Made by a program: the position numbers and the translations under genes. The notes under the pieces were generated by a model. The model had not been told where the DNA came from. It saw only the letters and a program-made list of their open reading frames with translations, and ran no database searches. This document shows, one piece after another, positions 11,610 to 24,700 of a stretch of 64,000 bases of DNA. This DNA comes from Echinometra lucunter (lineage: Eukaryota > Echinodermata > Echinoidea > Camarodonta > Echinometridae). Positions within the stretch are counted from its first letter, which is position 1. Each line of letters opens with the position of its first letter. Location of the stretch: contig CM057157.1 of NCBI GenBank assembly GCA_029962745.1, forward strand, positions 9,273,720 through 9,337,719, given 5' to 3'.

Positions 11610-14450
11610 GTGAGCTGGATACTGACATATTTAGCCGAAATTTACGGGATTTTTCGTATGTAGGTTTTATTGCTTGCTTATTCGTTGTTTCATTTGGAAA
11701 CCATCCATCTTAGTCATTTGGCTACAATACATATTGGCATCTGGATTACGATGTGGAAAGGCATTTAATGCCAGTAGAAAATGTTAGCATCGTCCGTGTT
11801 CACAGTCGGTAATGAAAATGTAAACATAGACCCTAAAATAAAAGGAGAAGCACCCTTTCGCCAACAATATTAAACATTTTGTGCTGCAAAATCAAAGGTG
11901 CAACTCCATAGTTTGTTTTCAGTCTTTGTACTAGTATGTTAAGGATTTGAATTTAGACATTTAATAGTGTGAGATAAAAATAATAATGATAGGGAATATT
12001 TATCAAGCGCATGATAACTTTGCACCAAAATTTCTCGTCACCCAGTCTATAAACAAAGAAGGAGCAGATTTATTATGTTTATAGTGACGAATTATTTTCT
12101 GTAGATTACGTCAGAATGAAGTCAATCGAATATTGCAATAAGCATTACTGTAATCAATATAGTGAATTTGACCTTCCCTTATCCTTTTAATTGCAAATTC
12201 ACAATAGATTAACAATGAACAGACACAATGATATCACGTGATGGATTTTGATCATTTGGTATACATTCGTTCGGGGTTTTTTTGGTTTTTTTTTTTTTCT
12301 CCCCCTTTTTAGCCATTCCTACTTCACTGTGACACATGCTCCTTGGTGACCAGCTCGGGTCAGCTACTGGGAAAATCAGCAGGCACAGACATCGACTCTG
12401 CAGAATGCGTTATCAGGATGAACGACGCCCCCATACGAGGCTTCGAGAAAGACGTCGGCAGACGGACAACGGTCCGCGTTGTCGGACATTCCAACTTTCG
12501 GACAATCTTCCAGAATAAGTTACGGACTCAGTACGTTCATTTCAAGGACCCACTGACACGCGCCGAAAACGTTGTGATAGCATGGCTGTACGCAACAAAC
12601 ATTTACAAGAACCCCGCTTACAGACTGACTCTCAACTACTCACAGATGTACAGAAATGTAACGTTCTTTATGCACACACTGGCCATGATGCAACATAATA
12701 ATGAGGTTTTCCATAATGAAACGGGTATAACAAGGTAGGTAATAAACTTCTTTTGATATTCTGTAAGAAAGGTGCTATCATCAAGTTACTTTCCTTTAAA
12801 GCAGGGTATGTACACCATTGACAAAGGTTATATGTTTAGTAAGACATAAACTTGTCCAGCTTCATTTTATCTAACAGTGGGATAACTTAGAAAAAAACGT
12901 TAATAATTATCATAGGGAGCCTGCGTTGCGGACCCGTTCAATGAGAACTTAAGATATTGTCAAAAGCATTCAGACGTTCGTCTGAGAATTCCATTACTTG
13001 TTTCAGCTAGGAGGGTGTCTATGCATTACATCGTAACTGTCTTCGCAAACTCAAGCTTCATCTGTTTGAATTATATCCTCGTTTCGTTTTCACAGAACTC
13101 AGGCAAAGACATGGCTAACCACTGGCTGGCATGCGATGCTTCTTGCTCTAGATACATGCGACGAAATTAACGTATATGGCATGGTCTACGACGAATACTG
13201 CCAGTAAGTTATTACCTCCCAATAGTCCAAGTCACACTGGCGATTTAATTTTTCCCGAACGACTGCATGCGATACCGTCTCCTTCAATATTTTTTTTTAA
13301 ACAACACATACACACGTTGTTATGAATATGCACATAGCTCATCACTTTATTTGAAGGACGATAAAACAGCAATGTAGATAAAATGCCTTACTCAAGGGCA
13401 TAAGTGCCGTGCCGGGATCGAACCCCTGACCTTCGTGTCAAGCGCCTACGGCACCTTCAATAATCGTGTCAGAAAAAACTAGGCATCCGTAGGAAAATTC
13501 ATTCCGATACATTCTGGTTCACTTAAGTAGGGCAATGTCCTCTTGTAGTTGGTTGTCTTCCTTCGTGCATCTGGATTCTAGATTAACACTCTTTCTATAC
13601 CGTTAGTCCTCCGCAAATCATCCTAGATTGACGCCAAATCTAACTTGTAGTTTGTTAGAAATGGATCGGAACTGTGTGATTGGAGAAAATAGGTGATTCA
13701 CTTTAACTCACAGGGATTATTTTCTTGTAACTTAACTAATTTCATACTGAAGACACTAATTTTGAAACTATCATTGTTCAGGGGGTGTTTTTTGTTTTGT
13801 TTTATTTTGTTTGGGGGGGGGGGGGGTGTTGGTGTTTGTATTATGGTGTTTTGTTTTTGTTCTGTTTTATTTTGTTTCCATTGTTTTCGGCACTAAATGT
13901 CTAAAAGGGGGAACCGAAAGTCATAATTCCGGAAAATATATTTCCAATTCTTTTTCACTGGTTTCATTGCAGAGATCATCCCAATGACACAACTCCATAC
14001 CACTACTACTTACAAGAGGAAAACAAGACACGCTCTGAGTGTGACTATTACAGACGTAGCGAGGAACGACTGAATAGCGGGCATCTCTTCGTCACGGAAA
14101 AATACATCTTTGGAAGATGGGCCCAAAAGCACAGAATCTCGTTCCATCATCCCACCTGGAAACCTAAGATTTATAACGAGACAAGTTTGGACACTCCTTT
14201 TATGAAACTCTACCGCGAGAAGCGGGTGAAAGCCAAGAAACTCTCCGCGGCGGATCATCGTGATGAGAACAGCGAGGGAGAAAACGACGCCATCAACCGT
14301 CCGGGGCCAAATAACGGACGGATGAAAAAGTCGCCTTCTAGCGACGACAGGAATCGACGGAAAGAGAAAGAACCGGACCCTCTGGAAGAACAGGATTTCA
14401 TGCTCTTTGGAAAAGCGAACATGGGCATTTTTGGTGTATTCAAAAGGTGA
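11367..14450 (+). CDS. ST6GalNAc-type sialyltransferase (4 exons)
   Basis: Exons 11367-11609, 12313-12734, 13096-13203 and 13973-14450 join in phase with GT-AG introns to 416 residues plus stop. The family (GT29) transfers sialic acid from CMP-Neu5Ac, here expected alpha2,6 to GalNAc of glycoproteins or glycolipids, in the Golgi lumen. Seen: a hydrophobic anchor at residues 2-20, a stem, sialylmotif L about 87-137 (VTSSGQLLG, IDSAECVIRMNDAP), motif S about 230-250 (TTGWHAMLLALDTC, VYGM), VYDEYC just after it, and the VS motif H295-E300 (HLFVTEK). VTSSGQ plus RMNDAP points to the ST6GALNAC3-6 group; the member is not resolved. Odd: about 90 extra charged residues follow the usual end (FHHPTW). 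The start at 11367 has G at -3 and an in-frame stop upstream (11352). Confidence 0.9.
12313..12734 (+). CDS. sialyltransferase exon: sialylmotif L
   Basis: Acceptor after a long T/C tract (CCCCCTTTTTAG). It encodes HCDTC, VTSSGQLLG and ECVIRMNDAP, the CMP-sialic-acid binding motif L with its conserved Cys, then RTTVRVVGHSN. Ends CAAG|GTAGGT in phase 2. Confidence 0.92.
13096..13203 (+). CDS. sialyltransferase exon: sialylmotif S
   Basis: Acceptor TTTTCACAG. It encodes WLTTGWHAMLLALDTCDEI and NVYGMV: motif S, whose Cys pairs with that of motif L in the family. It closes with YDEYCQ split by the GTAAGT donor at 13204. Confidence 0.92.
13375..13450 (-). repeat. tRNA-derived SINE-like fragment
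   Basis: The minus strand carries GGTTCGATCCCGGC, a good RNA polymerase III B box / T-loop match, followed by GGCACTTATGCCCTTGAGTAAGGCA. No convincing A box or cloverleaf can be formed, so it is a SINE-like remnant rather than a tRNA gene. It lies in the sialyltransferase intron before the last exon. Confidence 0.45.
13973..14450 (+). CDS. sialyltransferase terminal exon: VS motif and charged tail
   Basis: Acceptor CATTGCAG. It encodes the HLFVTEK (HxxxxE) catalytic-site motif and RWAQKHRISFHHPTW, then about 90 residues rich in K, R, D, E, N and S, ending GIFGVFKR at the TGA at 14448-14450. Confidence 0.9.
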
Positions 14451-14754
14451 TGATGGCTGCATACGGCCTAGAAGCAAACTACACAAACTATTTATTGAAC
14501 AACATGTCCAAATGATGTCATTAGGATCGTGGTACTTTATTGTATGTTTGTATACATCATTTGATATCGATCAATGCAATGATTAATGTGTAATCTGATA
14601 AAATGTACGATATATCATTCGGCTGTTTACATGATAAAAGAACGTTTGATTTATTGATAAAATCGTTGAACAAATGCTTGAATCAGTTTTTCTTTTAATT
14701 CAACGATACATAAAATGTCGAACATCTGAGGTTGAAATTCTAAATGTAAAGTGT

Positions 14755-14782
14755 AATAAAAAACCTTTTCGGTCATAATAAA
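14755..14782 (+). promoter_or_regulatory. candidate polyadenylation signals
   Basis: Two AATAAA hexamers (14755-14760 and 14777-14782) lie ~305-330 bases past the sialyltransferase stop. Others occur at 14945 and 16437, so the used site is not decided by sequence alone. Confidence 0.3.
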
Positions 14783-14979
14783 AAGAATCCGGAACCCCTG
14801 TTATTAGAAGCAAATAATGTTCCTGTGAAAGAACAGCTGATTTATACAAAATATAAACAGTTATTTTCGTGCTATGCATCGCTGGAATTGGGTGTTTCAG
14901 TGCTGTCAACTATCCATTATTATGCCCATGAAAAGGTACTTTGTAATAAAGTGATTAGGCTTACTACATCAATTCGTAC

Positions 14980-15527
14980 CATTGGCGTAAATCCCGGGGG
15001 ATGGGGGGATATATCCCCCCCCCCACACTTTTTTGAAGGGGGGATGGCGTGTACAAATATCCCCCCACTTTTGAAGGAAGAAATGAATATGATATTTGCA
15101 TTAATTTTTCAAATATAATTTTTTATTAATCTGTCGTAAACAACCATCATATTTTAGAATTTCTATTTGAAAATGTGATTGAAAACCAGAAAAGTGGTTA
15201 TTTTTGGCTTGCTCGCTTCTCTCGCTCGTCATATTTTCAAATTTTCATTTGAAAATGCGATTGAAAACCAGAAAAGTGGTTATTTTTGGATCGCTCGATT
15301 CGCTCGCTCATATTTTAGAATTTCTATTTGAAAATGCGATTGAAAACCAGAAAAATGGTAATTTTTGGCTCGTTTGCTTCGCTCGCTTGCATGATAAAAA
15401 TTAAAATGTGTGTAAGGTGGATGAGGGCGTGTGTTTATACTTAAGTGTGAGTTCGACAGGAAAACAAATCGGCAAAAAAGTCGATCATCCCCCCCCCCCC
15501 ACTCCTCAAAGTGGATTTAGGCCGATG
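14980..15527 (+). mobile_element. hAT-like non-autonomous element, copy 1
   Basis: Begins CATTGGCGTAAATCCC and ends GGATTTAGGCCGATG, imperfect inverted termini. The flanking 8-mers ATTCGTAC (14972-14979) and GTTCATAC (15528-15535) agree at six of eight positions, a decayed TSD. Inside are G/C runs, then three ~79-bp direct repeats (15150-15391), each with GAAAATGCGATTGAAAACC, AGAAAAGTGG, TTTTTGG and ending in a CTCGCTCGCTT-type string. No coding capacity. Confidence 0.75.
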
Positions 15528-16719
15528 GTTCATACATATGAAATACATGTTATTGAAATGCCTAATTCATTGGCAATAAAATCACTCCTCCTAAATTTAA
15601 AGACCAAAAGCATGTACTTAAAATTCATACAATACAAGAATGCATAACATTTTAAAGTCTTCCATGTTCTGTAACGGGAGTGCTATGAAAATTACGTAAG
15701 GATAATACAGGCGATATAACATAACAGGTTTTCAGAGAGTTAATCGTTTGATCAAGTAGGCTAATGTCATAGAAATTAGTGTCCCACACTTCATGGTCTC
15801 ACTTTTCTGTGATCATTTGAAATATTGTCGACAGCGGTTTTTATAAATTCTCAGATCTCTTTTCAGAACTGTTGTTTGTAATATAACAGTGTCACAACTT
15901 CTGTCTTACAATTTGTTCCTACAAACGTTTGTATTACAAAATTGCCAAACGTATCAACATGATTTTGTTTGTATGTCTTTGATTTCATTTTTTTTTTTAA
16001 ATTTCTTGTTAACTTAAAAAGGAAGCTTAATTTGGCCTATTCTGCTGTTACGTGGAGAAATATTCCAAACCATCAAGAGTAACCCGGAATATCATACAGA
16101 ATCAAGTCAGAACCAGAAATCGTCTATAAAAGGGAATTTCCAAACGTTTATTATATTGACAACTGAAATTGGCCATTTAGCAGTATACTATTTACAAATA
16201 CGTATCTTAAGTGTACCACATGCAGTACAGTGCTATTTCAAAACGTGTCTAGTGAATCCATGTACTCTGTTACGCTTCTCTAGAAAGTTTCCATTTAGAC
16301 AGCATCCCGGTCATTACTTATTATACATGATCATGCTTTCATGAATACTTATTCTAAAATTATTTCATTTCTTGTACTCTGTATATACATGTTATAATCA
16401 TGTTTGCATATGTTACATCACATACTTTGCAGGAAGAATAAAACACAGTGCAATTACTAAGTGCAGCTACAAAAAGTAAATATTTATATATTTTGTATAT
16501 AAAAGAAATGTATTCAGCCCTTCATGATATTTCGTTTTGTGCATTTTAATGCAAACAAGAAACTAAAGAGATATGCAAGTACTATTTATTAACCCTGAAT
16601 GATGGTATAGGTCGTTGTCTTCTTAGTAAATACAAGCTTGAAGAAATCAGTTGATGATGTTGAGTAGTCTGGGTACTTTGTAGTTTTGCAAAGAGATTCA
16701 TCGGATTGGTAAAATGCTG

Positions 16720-16783
16720 TTGAGGTGAATTTTCACAGTTTCACAATTAAAATTGATTGTGAAATTATGATAATTTACCTCAA
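16720..16783. other. 27-bp-stem hairpin
   Basis: TTGAGGTGAATTTTCACAG at 16720 pairs with the complementary arm ending ATTTACCTCAA at 16783. Over 27 positions about 23 are Watson-Crick and two more are G:U wobbles, around a ~10-nt loop. It might be a small-RNA precursor or a decayed fold-back element; function unknown. Confidence 0.45.
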
Positions 16784-19700
16784 TACTTTGTAGTTTGTGT
16801 TTACCTTGTAGATCCTATACCAAGGAATTAAGGTACAGGTAGTTTTGCAAAGCTTAGAATTAAGACCAATAGTCCAAAGTACTCTTTGGCCAGCCTTTGC
16901 CGACATTTTCATGCAATATATACACAAGAGGTGTATTCACTCAAAAAGTGACTTTGCTGGTAGTGAATGAAAATAATTGTCTTTTGCTTAAGTGTCATTT
17001 TGTATATTTAGAAACGGTAGGTCAGTTCGTCATGCCATGAGTCATATTCAAACCTTTGGTCTTGATTAAGGAACATGTGAGCTATAGCGTTGCTGCAGGG
17101 TGTATGGGGGAGCCCTTAGTCAAATGCTAAACGAATGAGGAAATGATGGCGCCAAACAGAGAGAAAAGGGAATATGAAAATTAGATCTAGCACCCATCCT
17201 ACCCCCCAAAAATAGAAAGACGTCTTTCTATTTCTGTGATCCTACCCCTTAGGCAATTCTTACACCATCCGCTGAGTTTGACCAGTGACATCACCCCATC
17301 CCTGCAGTAAAAAATAATGCTCGTCTCCCCTACATGTTTGGATCCACCTTACGCCATAGAGTAACTTGGGCACATCTTTATGCGTTGTTGTATGGAAAAT
17401 GTCTCTTTTCTGAACATGGAAAATAAACAATACCCTTAGGCTTTACGTCATGCAGGCCTAAATGTTTTGTTTGTAATAGACCTCAATGAATATAGTTCCT
17501 TTCTACAGTGCGCCCCCCCCCCAAAAAAAAAAAAAAAAAAAAAAAAAGGAAGAAAAGGTTACCGTTTGAAAAAAAAAGTCTCGCCACCTAAAGATTTAAC
17601 AATATTTTTCGGAATTTTCATATCTGTGGATACCCCATGGTCTCTTCCATTAAATGACGCACACCAAACTTTTAAATACATTGCTCTTGAGTGAGCAAAT
17701 AGAACATTTTTGTGAACGATGCAAATTTTAGTCTTAACAAGAATTGTTTTTTGTTCTTGTTGGTATCAGCGAGGTTGAGAATGGTGTAAAGTGATGTAAA
17801 CTGTAGACGGCTTTATTGGAATTTCATATACTCAAAGCTTCAACTCAAATTATGAGGGATATCCTTTGTTGTGCATAATTGTGTTTTGACATATCTCATT
17901 AACATGTCATGCTTGAGTGAGTATTTGAATATTTCAATGATTACTTTGAAATTCAGGATATGTTTCGACATCTGAGCTAACGTATTTTAGATGTCAAAAA
18001 AGAGTATCACCCTGCGTGATGAAGAAAGATCAGTCAAGCAGTCAATCAATCGGTAAAGAACAATCAGTCAATCAGAAAAATAAAGCAACCAATCATACAC
18101 CCTTTCCATAAGTGAGATGACACAACAACTGCTTACTTCAGTGATAAGCAATGATACATGTTTTCATCATGTCTTCACCCCGCAAAGCAAAATGCATTCG
18201 AAGAAATGTTACAGTTACCGGTTACAGTCAAGATCATGAAACTTCCATGTTGCACTACAGATTGCAGTTATTCAATTTGTCAGCTCACTTGTCTTTCGGA
18301 TTGAATGAGTGTATAATTGGTTGGCTATTTGTCTAATCGATTTACCAGTTGAATGACTGACCTACTGACTGATGGGCTGATTGACTGACTGACTGATTGG
18401 TTGATTGAATGCCCGATCTTCCTCCAGCTACATGACCATTCCAGATGTAATTCTTCAAAAGGTAATATTTGAAAATAACCTGTAAACTATTTACTTACTC
18501 ACTCATGCATGAAATGTTAATGAGATATATCATAAAATATTCATAACGAGGGATATTCCTGAATTAATTGTCATAAATCCATAAGAAAATGGAAATGTGA
18601 AGGCACTGTTCGTTCCAAGACTGTGTTTTGTACCCACCCTTTCACAAAAGTTACTTGCTCACTCAATCGTAAAGTTTCTTTTGGTGTCATTCTACAGAAG
18701 ACACCAGGGCCTTCTGTATGTATGAAAACTCCCTGCAAATATTTGAAATATGTGAGGACTTTTTGCAAACTGTAAACTGGGGGGGGGGGGGGACACACTG
18801 GGAATTGGTTTGAAATAAAGTAAAGTTTAAGCTCAGTCACCGACTTACATGATTAGATCACAATGGTTCAGTTCAATAGGAACGCAGTTCGAAAACTCTC
18901 ATGCTCATAATTCTCACACTTTAGATGATTGTTTTCTTCATTATTATGTAGCTTTTATCACTTCAAAACCTAGGCTACGATAATTTTTATACAATGTTGT
19001 ACAAAGAGGTCTCGTTTTTCGGGACTTTGAAATTAACAATAAAATACCCTCTCGAAATTATATCCTTCTTTTTTGTAATCGTCTTTTTTTTTTTTACTGT
19101 ATTTCTGCTAACATAATTCTGATAATACTTCCATATTAAACCAATCTCTTCACAAGAGTGTTCCTTGTGAAACTTTTTAAAATTCATCTTATATTCTGGC
19201 GTGTCTGCTGACATGGCTGAACAGGTTAAGGTTAAATGGTGAGTATGTTATGACTAAGCAGATAGTATTTTTTCCCCAATGAGATGCCCTCTCTGCTTAC
19301 ATACATCATGTACATGTATTGATGTTTCAGAGTAAACCATATAGTTCACGATAGCAAATATATATCTATATATGCTCTGCTAGATTGCCCCCTATTTTAT
19401 GTTTCCAGTTTAGATAGAGAACTACAGCCCAGTCGAGATGATTAAGTTTGCATTTCGTAATCCGCAGCTGGATATCCAAGCAATAAACACAGAAAACCCT
19501 AATAAAGGTATTTGATTAATATCAGTCTGGCCATGGAAGAGGTCACTATGATTTAACTGCGTCAATACAACATCGTAAAAGATGGAACCCAGACAAGTGA
19601 CCTTTTCCTTTTCTGTAACACTGGCAAATGATAGGTATTCAGTGACCATCTTTTGATGTATGAAGCTAGTTCGAACAATATGTATTTTCAAAAACAAAAA

Positions 19701-19814
19701 CAAAACATGCACGTGATCTAGAGTGTGTGTCTCTATAGACGTGCATCAGTCAGACATAATTATTTACGTCTTGGACCGAACTTAAACGTCACCATCTGAA
19801 AGACATGACTCAGA

Positions 19815-19905
19815 CTCTAACCTGGGTCCCATCAGAATCACTTTGTAGGCAAAGACGAAGAGCTGACTGCAGACGTTACCACTAGACCGACGTCTGCTCC
19901 TTACC
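19815..19905 (-). repeat. possible tRNA-like SINE remnant
   Basis: On the minus strand GGTCTAGTGGTAACGTCTGC resembles a tRNA A-box region, followed ~55 bases later by GACCCAGGTTAGAGTC, a weak B-box match. It is too degenerate for a tRNA gene. Confidence 0.3.
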
Positions 19906-21553
19906 CTAACGCTATGGTACTCACACGTGTTAGCTCGAGATTCATTCCTTTTTATTATTTTTTTTTTGTTAAAATACTATGAAATATTATTTTGGTTATC
20001 TGTGTATATATATACCTGAATTATGACGATATAGCTATCAGGTCGGAATGAGTCGTTACATTAAAGTAAACATTCAAAGAAAATCACAAATATGGCAAAT
20101 GATGTATCACTAGAAACTGGAAAGCTAACAGATAGCAATCGTATCAGTTTTACGTATCAGGTAATTTAAAAATGATGCAAATAAAATCACCCCCCAGCAT
20201 CTGTGATATAGGAGCGATTCGCCAAAAAAATAACGATGTTTTACTGACGTCACGAACGGGTTCAACCCTGTCCAAGTAGATGACTTCGCATGCAGAATGA
20301 ACATAATTGCAGTGCAATTATTTCTCAAATAATAAAGAATTGAGTGTGTTTTAACGTGCTCATTTTTACACCATTCTTAAAGGGAAATGGAACCAGTTCT
20401 AATAACTGAAGTCTCATTTTTGTAAATATACAGGATAAGAGTTAATGAAGAATCAAAGAAACCACACTTTCAAATTGAAAAGCCCGCCGAATGATTGCAT
20501 GGACGGTAGTCGCTCCCTTTTGAAACGCCGAACATATAGCGCAGTGTGTGCAGCTAAAAATGCAATTGCGTTTATTTTGCTGATTCCTTTTCACTGTAAC
20601 GCCTCATTTTCCATCCATGCACGGGGTTTAGGGAAAAGAATATATTAAACATTTAGACTGACGCTAATGAAGTGAAGGAAATAACTGAATAGAGGACGAC
20701 AAAAGAGGCACTGAAAATGTGTGAGATGTTATGGGACATCGTCTGCTTGTGTAATTAACATCCAGCCCGTGACGTCACACATCTCAGCGGTGTTTGGAGA
20801 GCTCTTCAGGTGCTATGTTGGGGCTGTATTTTAGCGCCTGCTAATTGATAATAATTAATACTTCGAATATTTCTAAGCGATGTATTTTGACAAACTTGTT
20901 CAATCTAAGCTTCACCTACGCAATTATGAAAATTGAGTCAGTTTTTAAATGAATGAATGTCTACTTTAACGTTCCTTTTAACTGATAACGATACAAATCT
21001 GATAAAAGTGCTACTTAACTACATTTGCTTTTGCTTGCCTTTTAGAATATTTCATCTTTCCACGTTCATGTTTCAGCATAAAGAAAAATATAATCCACAA
21101 TTGCACAGTAAGCCGCGTTCTCTCTTTTGAAAGTATTTCCGTATTAAAAATACGTAAGTTTACACCATCATTGATTCGTTCTGAATGTCTTAAATGCGAA
21201 ATCTGAATACCAGGTCTGATTGTAAAGTCGTAATCAAGTCTTCTGCTAAAGAAATAAAAAAAATCACCCTTTTACGTGATTTGAGTGACTGGTACCAAAG
21301 GATGACTTTTTACAAATATAGCTGCAATGAAATTTAGATAGGGCTGTTTAGTTTGAAATTTAAACAGTGTTGGCCTAGATCACGAATATGACATATTTGT
21401 GTTAACTATTATTTTACACGTCTAATACTTGTTTAGTTTCTTGAGTAATTATCTAATATCTATAAGTTTTCTTCTAAAATGAGGAAAAGGATTTTGATTC
21501 TGTTAGACGTTATTACGAAACAAAATAAGGGTTCGCGACCAGAGAACGTGGAG

Positions 21554-21714
21554 TTAGACTGGACGCGAATATTTCTGTTGGTCCTGATTGATAAGATGCT
21601 TTCTCCTACGCTGAACGATCAGGTAGATGATCACGTTGAATAAGATAAGACAATGAACTCCACCAATTGATATGAAGACCATAGTATACGACTGGGTTAC
21701 ATCAAATATGACGC
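21554..21714 (-). CDS. MCT-like terminal exon (last membrane segment)
   Basis: Acceptor AATTCGCAG at 21715-21716. It encodes VIFDVTQSYTMVFISIGG, a hydrophobic last segment and a basic tail QRRRKH, ending at TAA 21554-21556. It joins the Gly codon split by the donor at 23965. Confidence 0.88.
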
Positions 21715-24700
21715 CTGCGAATTAGATGAAAAGGGAAAGTAATTAAGCCCATTGTTAACATGAAATCATGAGTACACATTGCAGCAAGCTTCATCAATGT
21801 GAATTTCTTCATATTATTGAAAGAAATTCATTCTGATTGCTATGATAAAACTCTTTAAAAGTTTGGAAACTCAAGTTCGATGGGTTATATCTGTCTTGCC
21901 ATGGCATAATCATCATTATGCTTAGTATATTGAGAAAGCATGCTTATTCCACTTTAAAATGATGCTTCATTTTGGTATGATTTTTCAGACAAAAAAGGGG
22001 CAATACATCAAAATAAAGAGCAAGGTCTAAAGTGAAAAACTGCAAAATGCACAGGTATTGTCTGGCAAATCTTGCCTGAAGATATCGAGCAGAACGCCTG
22101 TAGTTTCGCAATGACGAGAGGGTGATGGGGCGGTCTTCCTGCTCTGAAGCTTTTATTTTTTAGGGGGGGGGGGGGGGTAGGAGGACATTTCCTCCTTTGT
22201 CTATTTTTGGCATCACCAGTTTCTCTGAACTTTGTTTTCCACTAAGTTTTGGGACTTATTCCAAAGTGTGCTGCAACATCTTTTGGAAGAACTCCAGCTT
22301 TAAGTTGCCTTTAATATTGCCGGTGCCTTTTCCACGTTAACCTGATGCTTCAGAAAGTTGAGGACGAAACAGAGAATCTTACCGCCTGACATGCCATCAT
22401 ATAGTGCATCAATTTCATTTCAAATTCTTTAGAATTTGGCATTCATATGGATGACCAGTCAAAGGCCCGACAGTCATCAACAAAAACTTAAATCAAAGAA
22501 AGAAGAGTGCTCGGCATAACAATACCAATGCTTACCGGTGCATTGTGCAACTTTTCACTTTTGACCCTGCCCCTCATTCGGATGTACTGCTCATTCCATG
22601 ACAGCACAGTGATAACAAATAATTCTGATATCATTTTAAAGAGGAATAATTTTTTTTTTAATGATAAACAACATGATGATTATGCCATGACGAGAGAAGA
22701 TATAAGTAATCACACTTGAGTTTCCAATCTTTTTCTTTGAGGAGCTTATATAAAAGAGAACTATCTTTTGGGATGACAGAGCTCAGAGCCACAAACCCAC
22801 AAGTCTCTGCAGAATTCTTGCGAATAAAACAGCATTTGCGATAACCAATCGAAAACAATAAAAAATATACTTTGCGAAGGGACACCGGCGTAAATCCACT
22901 TTGAGGAGTGGGGGGGGGGGGATGATCGACTTTTTTGCCGATTTTGTTTTTTCTGTCGAACTCACACTTAAGTATAAACAAACGCCCTCACCCACCTGCA
23001 CAGACCCCCCTTACACACATTTTCATTTTTATTTTGCGAGCAAGCGAAGCGAGCGAGCCAAAAATTACCACTTTTCTGGTTTTCAATCCCATTTTCAAAT
23101 GAAAATTTGAAAATATGACGAGCGAGCCAAAAATAACCGCTTTTCTGGCTTTCAATCGCATTTTCAAATATAAATTCTAAAATATGATGGTTGTTTACGA
23201 CAGATTGATAAAAATTTATATTTAAAGATTAATTCAAATATCATTTCTTCCTTAAAAAGTGGGGTGGATATTTGTACACGCCATAATAAACACTATAAAC
23301 ACACGCCCTCGCCCACCTGCACAGACCCCCCTTACACACATTTTAATTTTTATCTTGTGAGCAAGCGAAGCGAGCGAGCCAAAAATTAGTACTTTTCTGG
23401 TTTTCAATCACATTTTCAAATAGATATTCTAAAATATGATGAGCGAGCGTAGCGAGCGAGCCCAAAATGACCACTTTTCTGGTTTTCAATCGCATTTTCA
23501 AATAAAAATTTGAAAATATGACAAGCGAGCGACGCGAGCGAGCCAAAAATAACCGCTTTTCTGGCTTTCAATCGCATTTTCAAATATAAATTCTAAAATA
23601 TGATGGTTGTTTACGACAGATTAATAAAAATTATATTTAAATATCAAAATTCAAATATCATTTCTTCCTTAAAAAGTGGGGTGGATATTTGTACACGCCA
23701 CCCCCCCCCCCTCTCAAAAAAGTAGGGGATACATCCCCCATCCCCCCCCCCCCCCGGGATTTACGCCAATGCGTAGGGGTCAGAAGTCTCTCGATGAAGA
23801 CAACTTCCAGAGACATAATTCTTTGGAAATAATGGGCCTTAATACAGAGATAGAAAATAATCTCGTGTAGAATCCCATTCAAACTGATATTGAGCAACCA
23901 ATCATATAGGAGTGATGGGTGAAGTTCGTATGCCAATATGGTCAGTAGAAATTCAATAGAAATACCTGATATGAGTCCCCCTATGTTGCCGCCAAGTCCC
24001 CCAACAAGCGCAGAATATCCACATCCGAGTCCGAAGTTTGACGGAGATGTTGTCTTCTTGCAGAAGCCTGGAGGAATGGCCGTATTGGTGAATATTACCC
24101 AACCTTGAATGAAAGCCACGGCGCACATGGCGTAGAACGATCTGACCACGGAGTCCACCAGGAAAGTCACTGCAGCTATCGAACTGGCCACGCAACATAT
24201 GTGAAACTCGTCAGCGTCGAAGTAGAGAATGACGAAGAGTGCGATACGACCAACGAGTGCTCCGACGCCTCCTATGGTTGACAGAAGTACAGCCTTCTCA
24301 CTGGAGACACCCAGCCACTCTGCACGTGGGACAAGAAACAGCATCCAGGCGTATGCACCGTACTGGATGAGCAGGTGAGTAGGTAATGTCAACGTAAAGA
24401 GATCATCTTTGATGAATATGCCACCACGTAACCAGTTGATAGCAGGATTCTTATACAGGCCTTTGTCTACTGTTTCTTCCGATGCAACACACGAAATGCG
24501 GTCATTATTGTTAATCAAAACGTTTGATTCGTGCGCTTCTTTTACGTCTCCATCATTTTCTGGTAGAGGTCCCTTTTCCAGACACTCCTGTTCCTCCTGC
24601 ATTGCCTTTGTATAAACCACCCGTACATTTTTGCTATCGGCGACTACTGTTGTGCCAACATCATCGGTTGGATATTTTTCGCTAGACGTTGGATGTTTGG

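Larger units (their letters stand above)
15536..21553. other. long non-genic stretch
   Basis: No exon with both splice sites and a recognisable product was found. It contains poly(C)/poly(A) at about 17512-17547, a degenerate (TGAC)n stretch near 18340-18410, a 12-G run at about 18780-18792, a hairpin at 16720-16783 and a tRNA-like remnant at 19815-19905. The 3' UTR of the minus-strand transporter probably occupies the part just below 21554. Confidence 0.5.

Noticed and set aside
13375..13450. A tRNA gene on the minus strand
   Set aside because: Only the B-box half is good; no cloverleaf or acceptor stem can be formed.
23658..23965. C-terminal extension of the MCT-like exon ending in Gly-rich sequence
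   Set aside because: It reads through the GTATTT donor into intron and hAT-like repeat; family similarity continues instead in the exon at 21554-21714.
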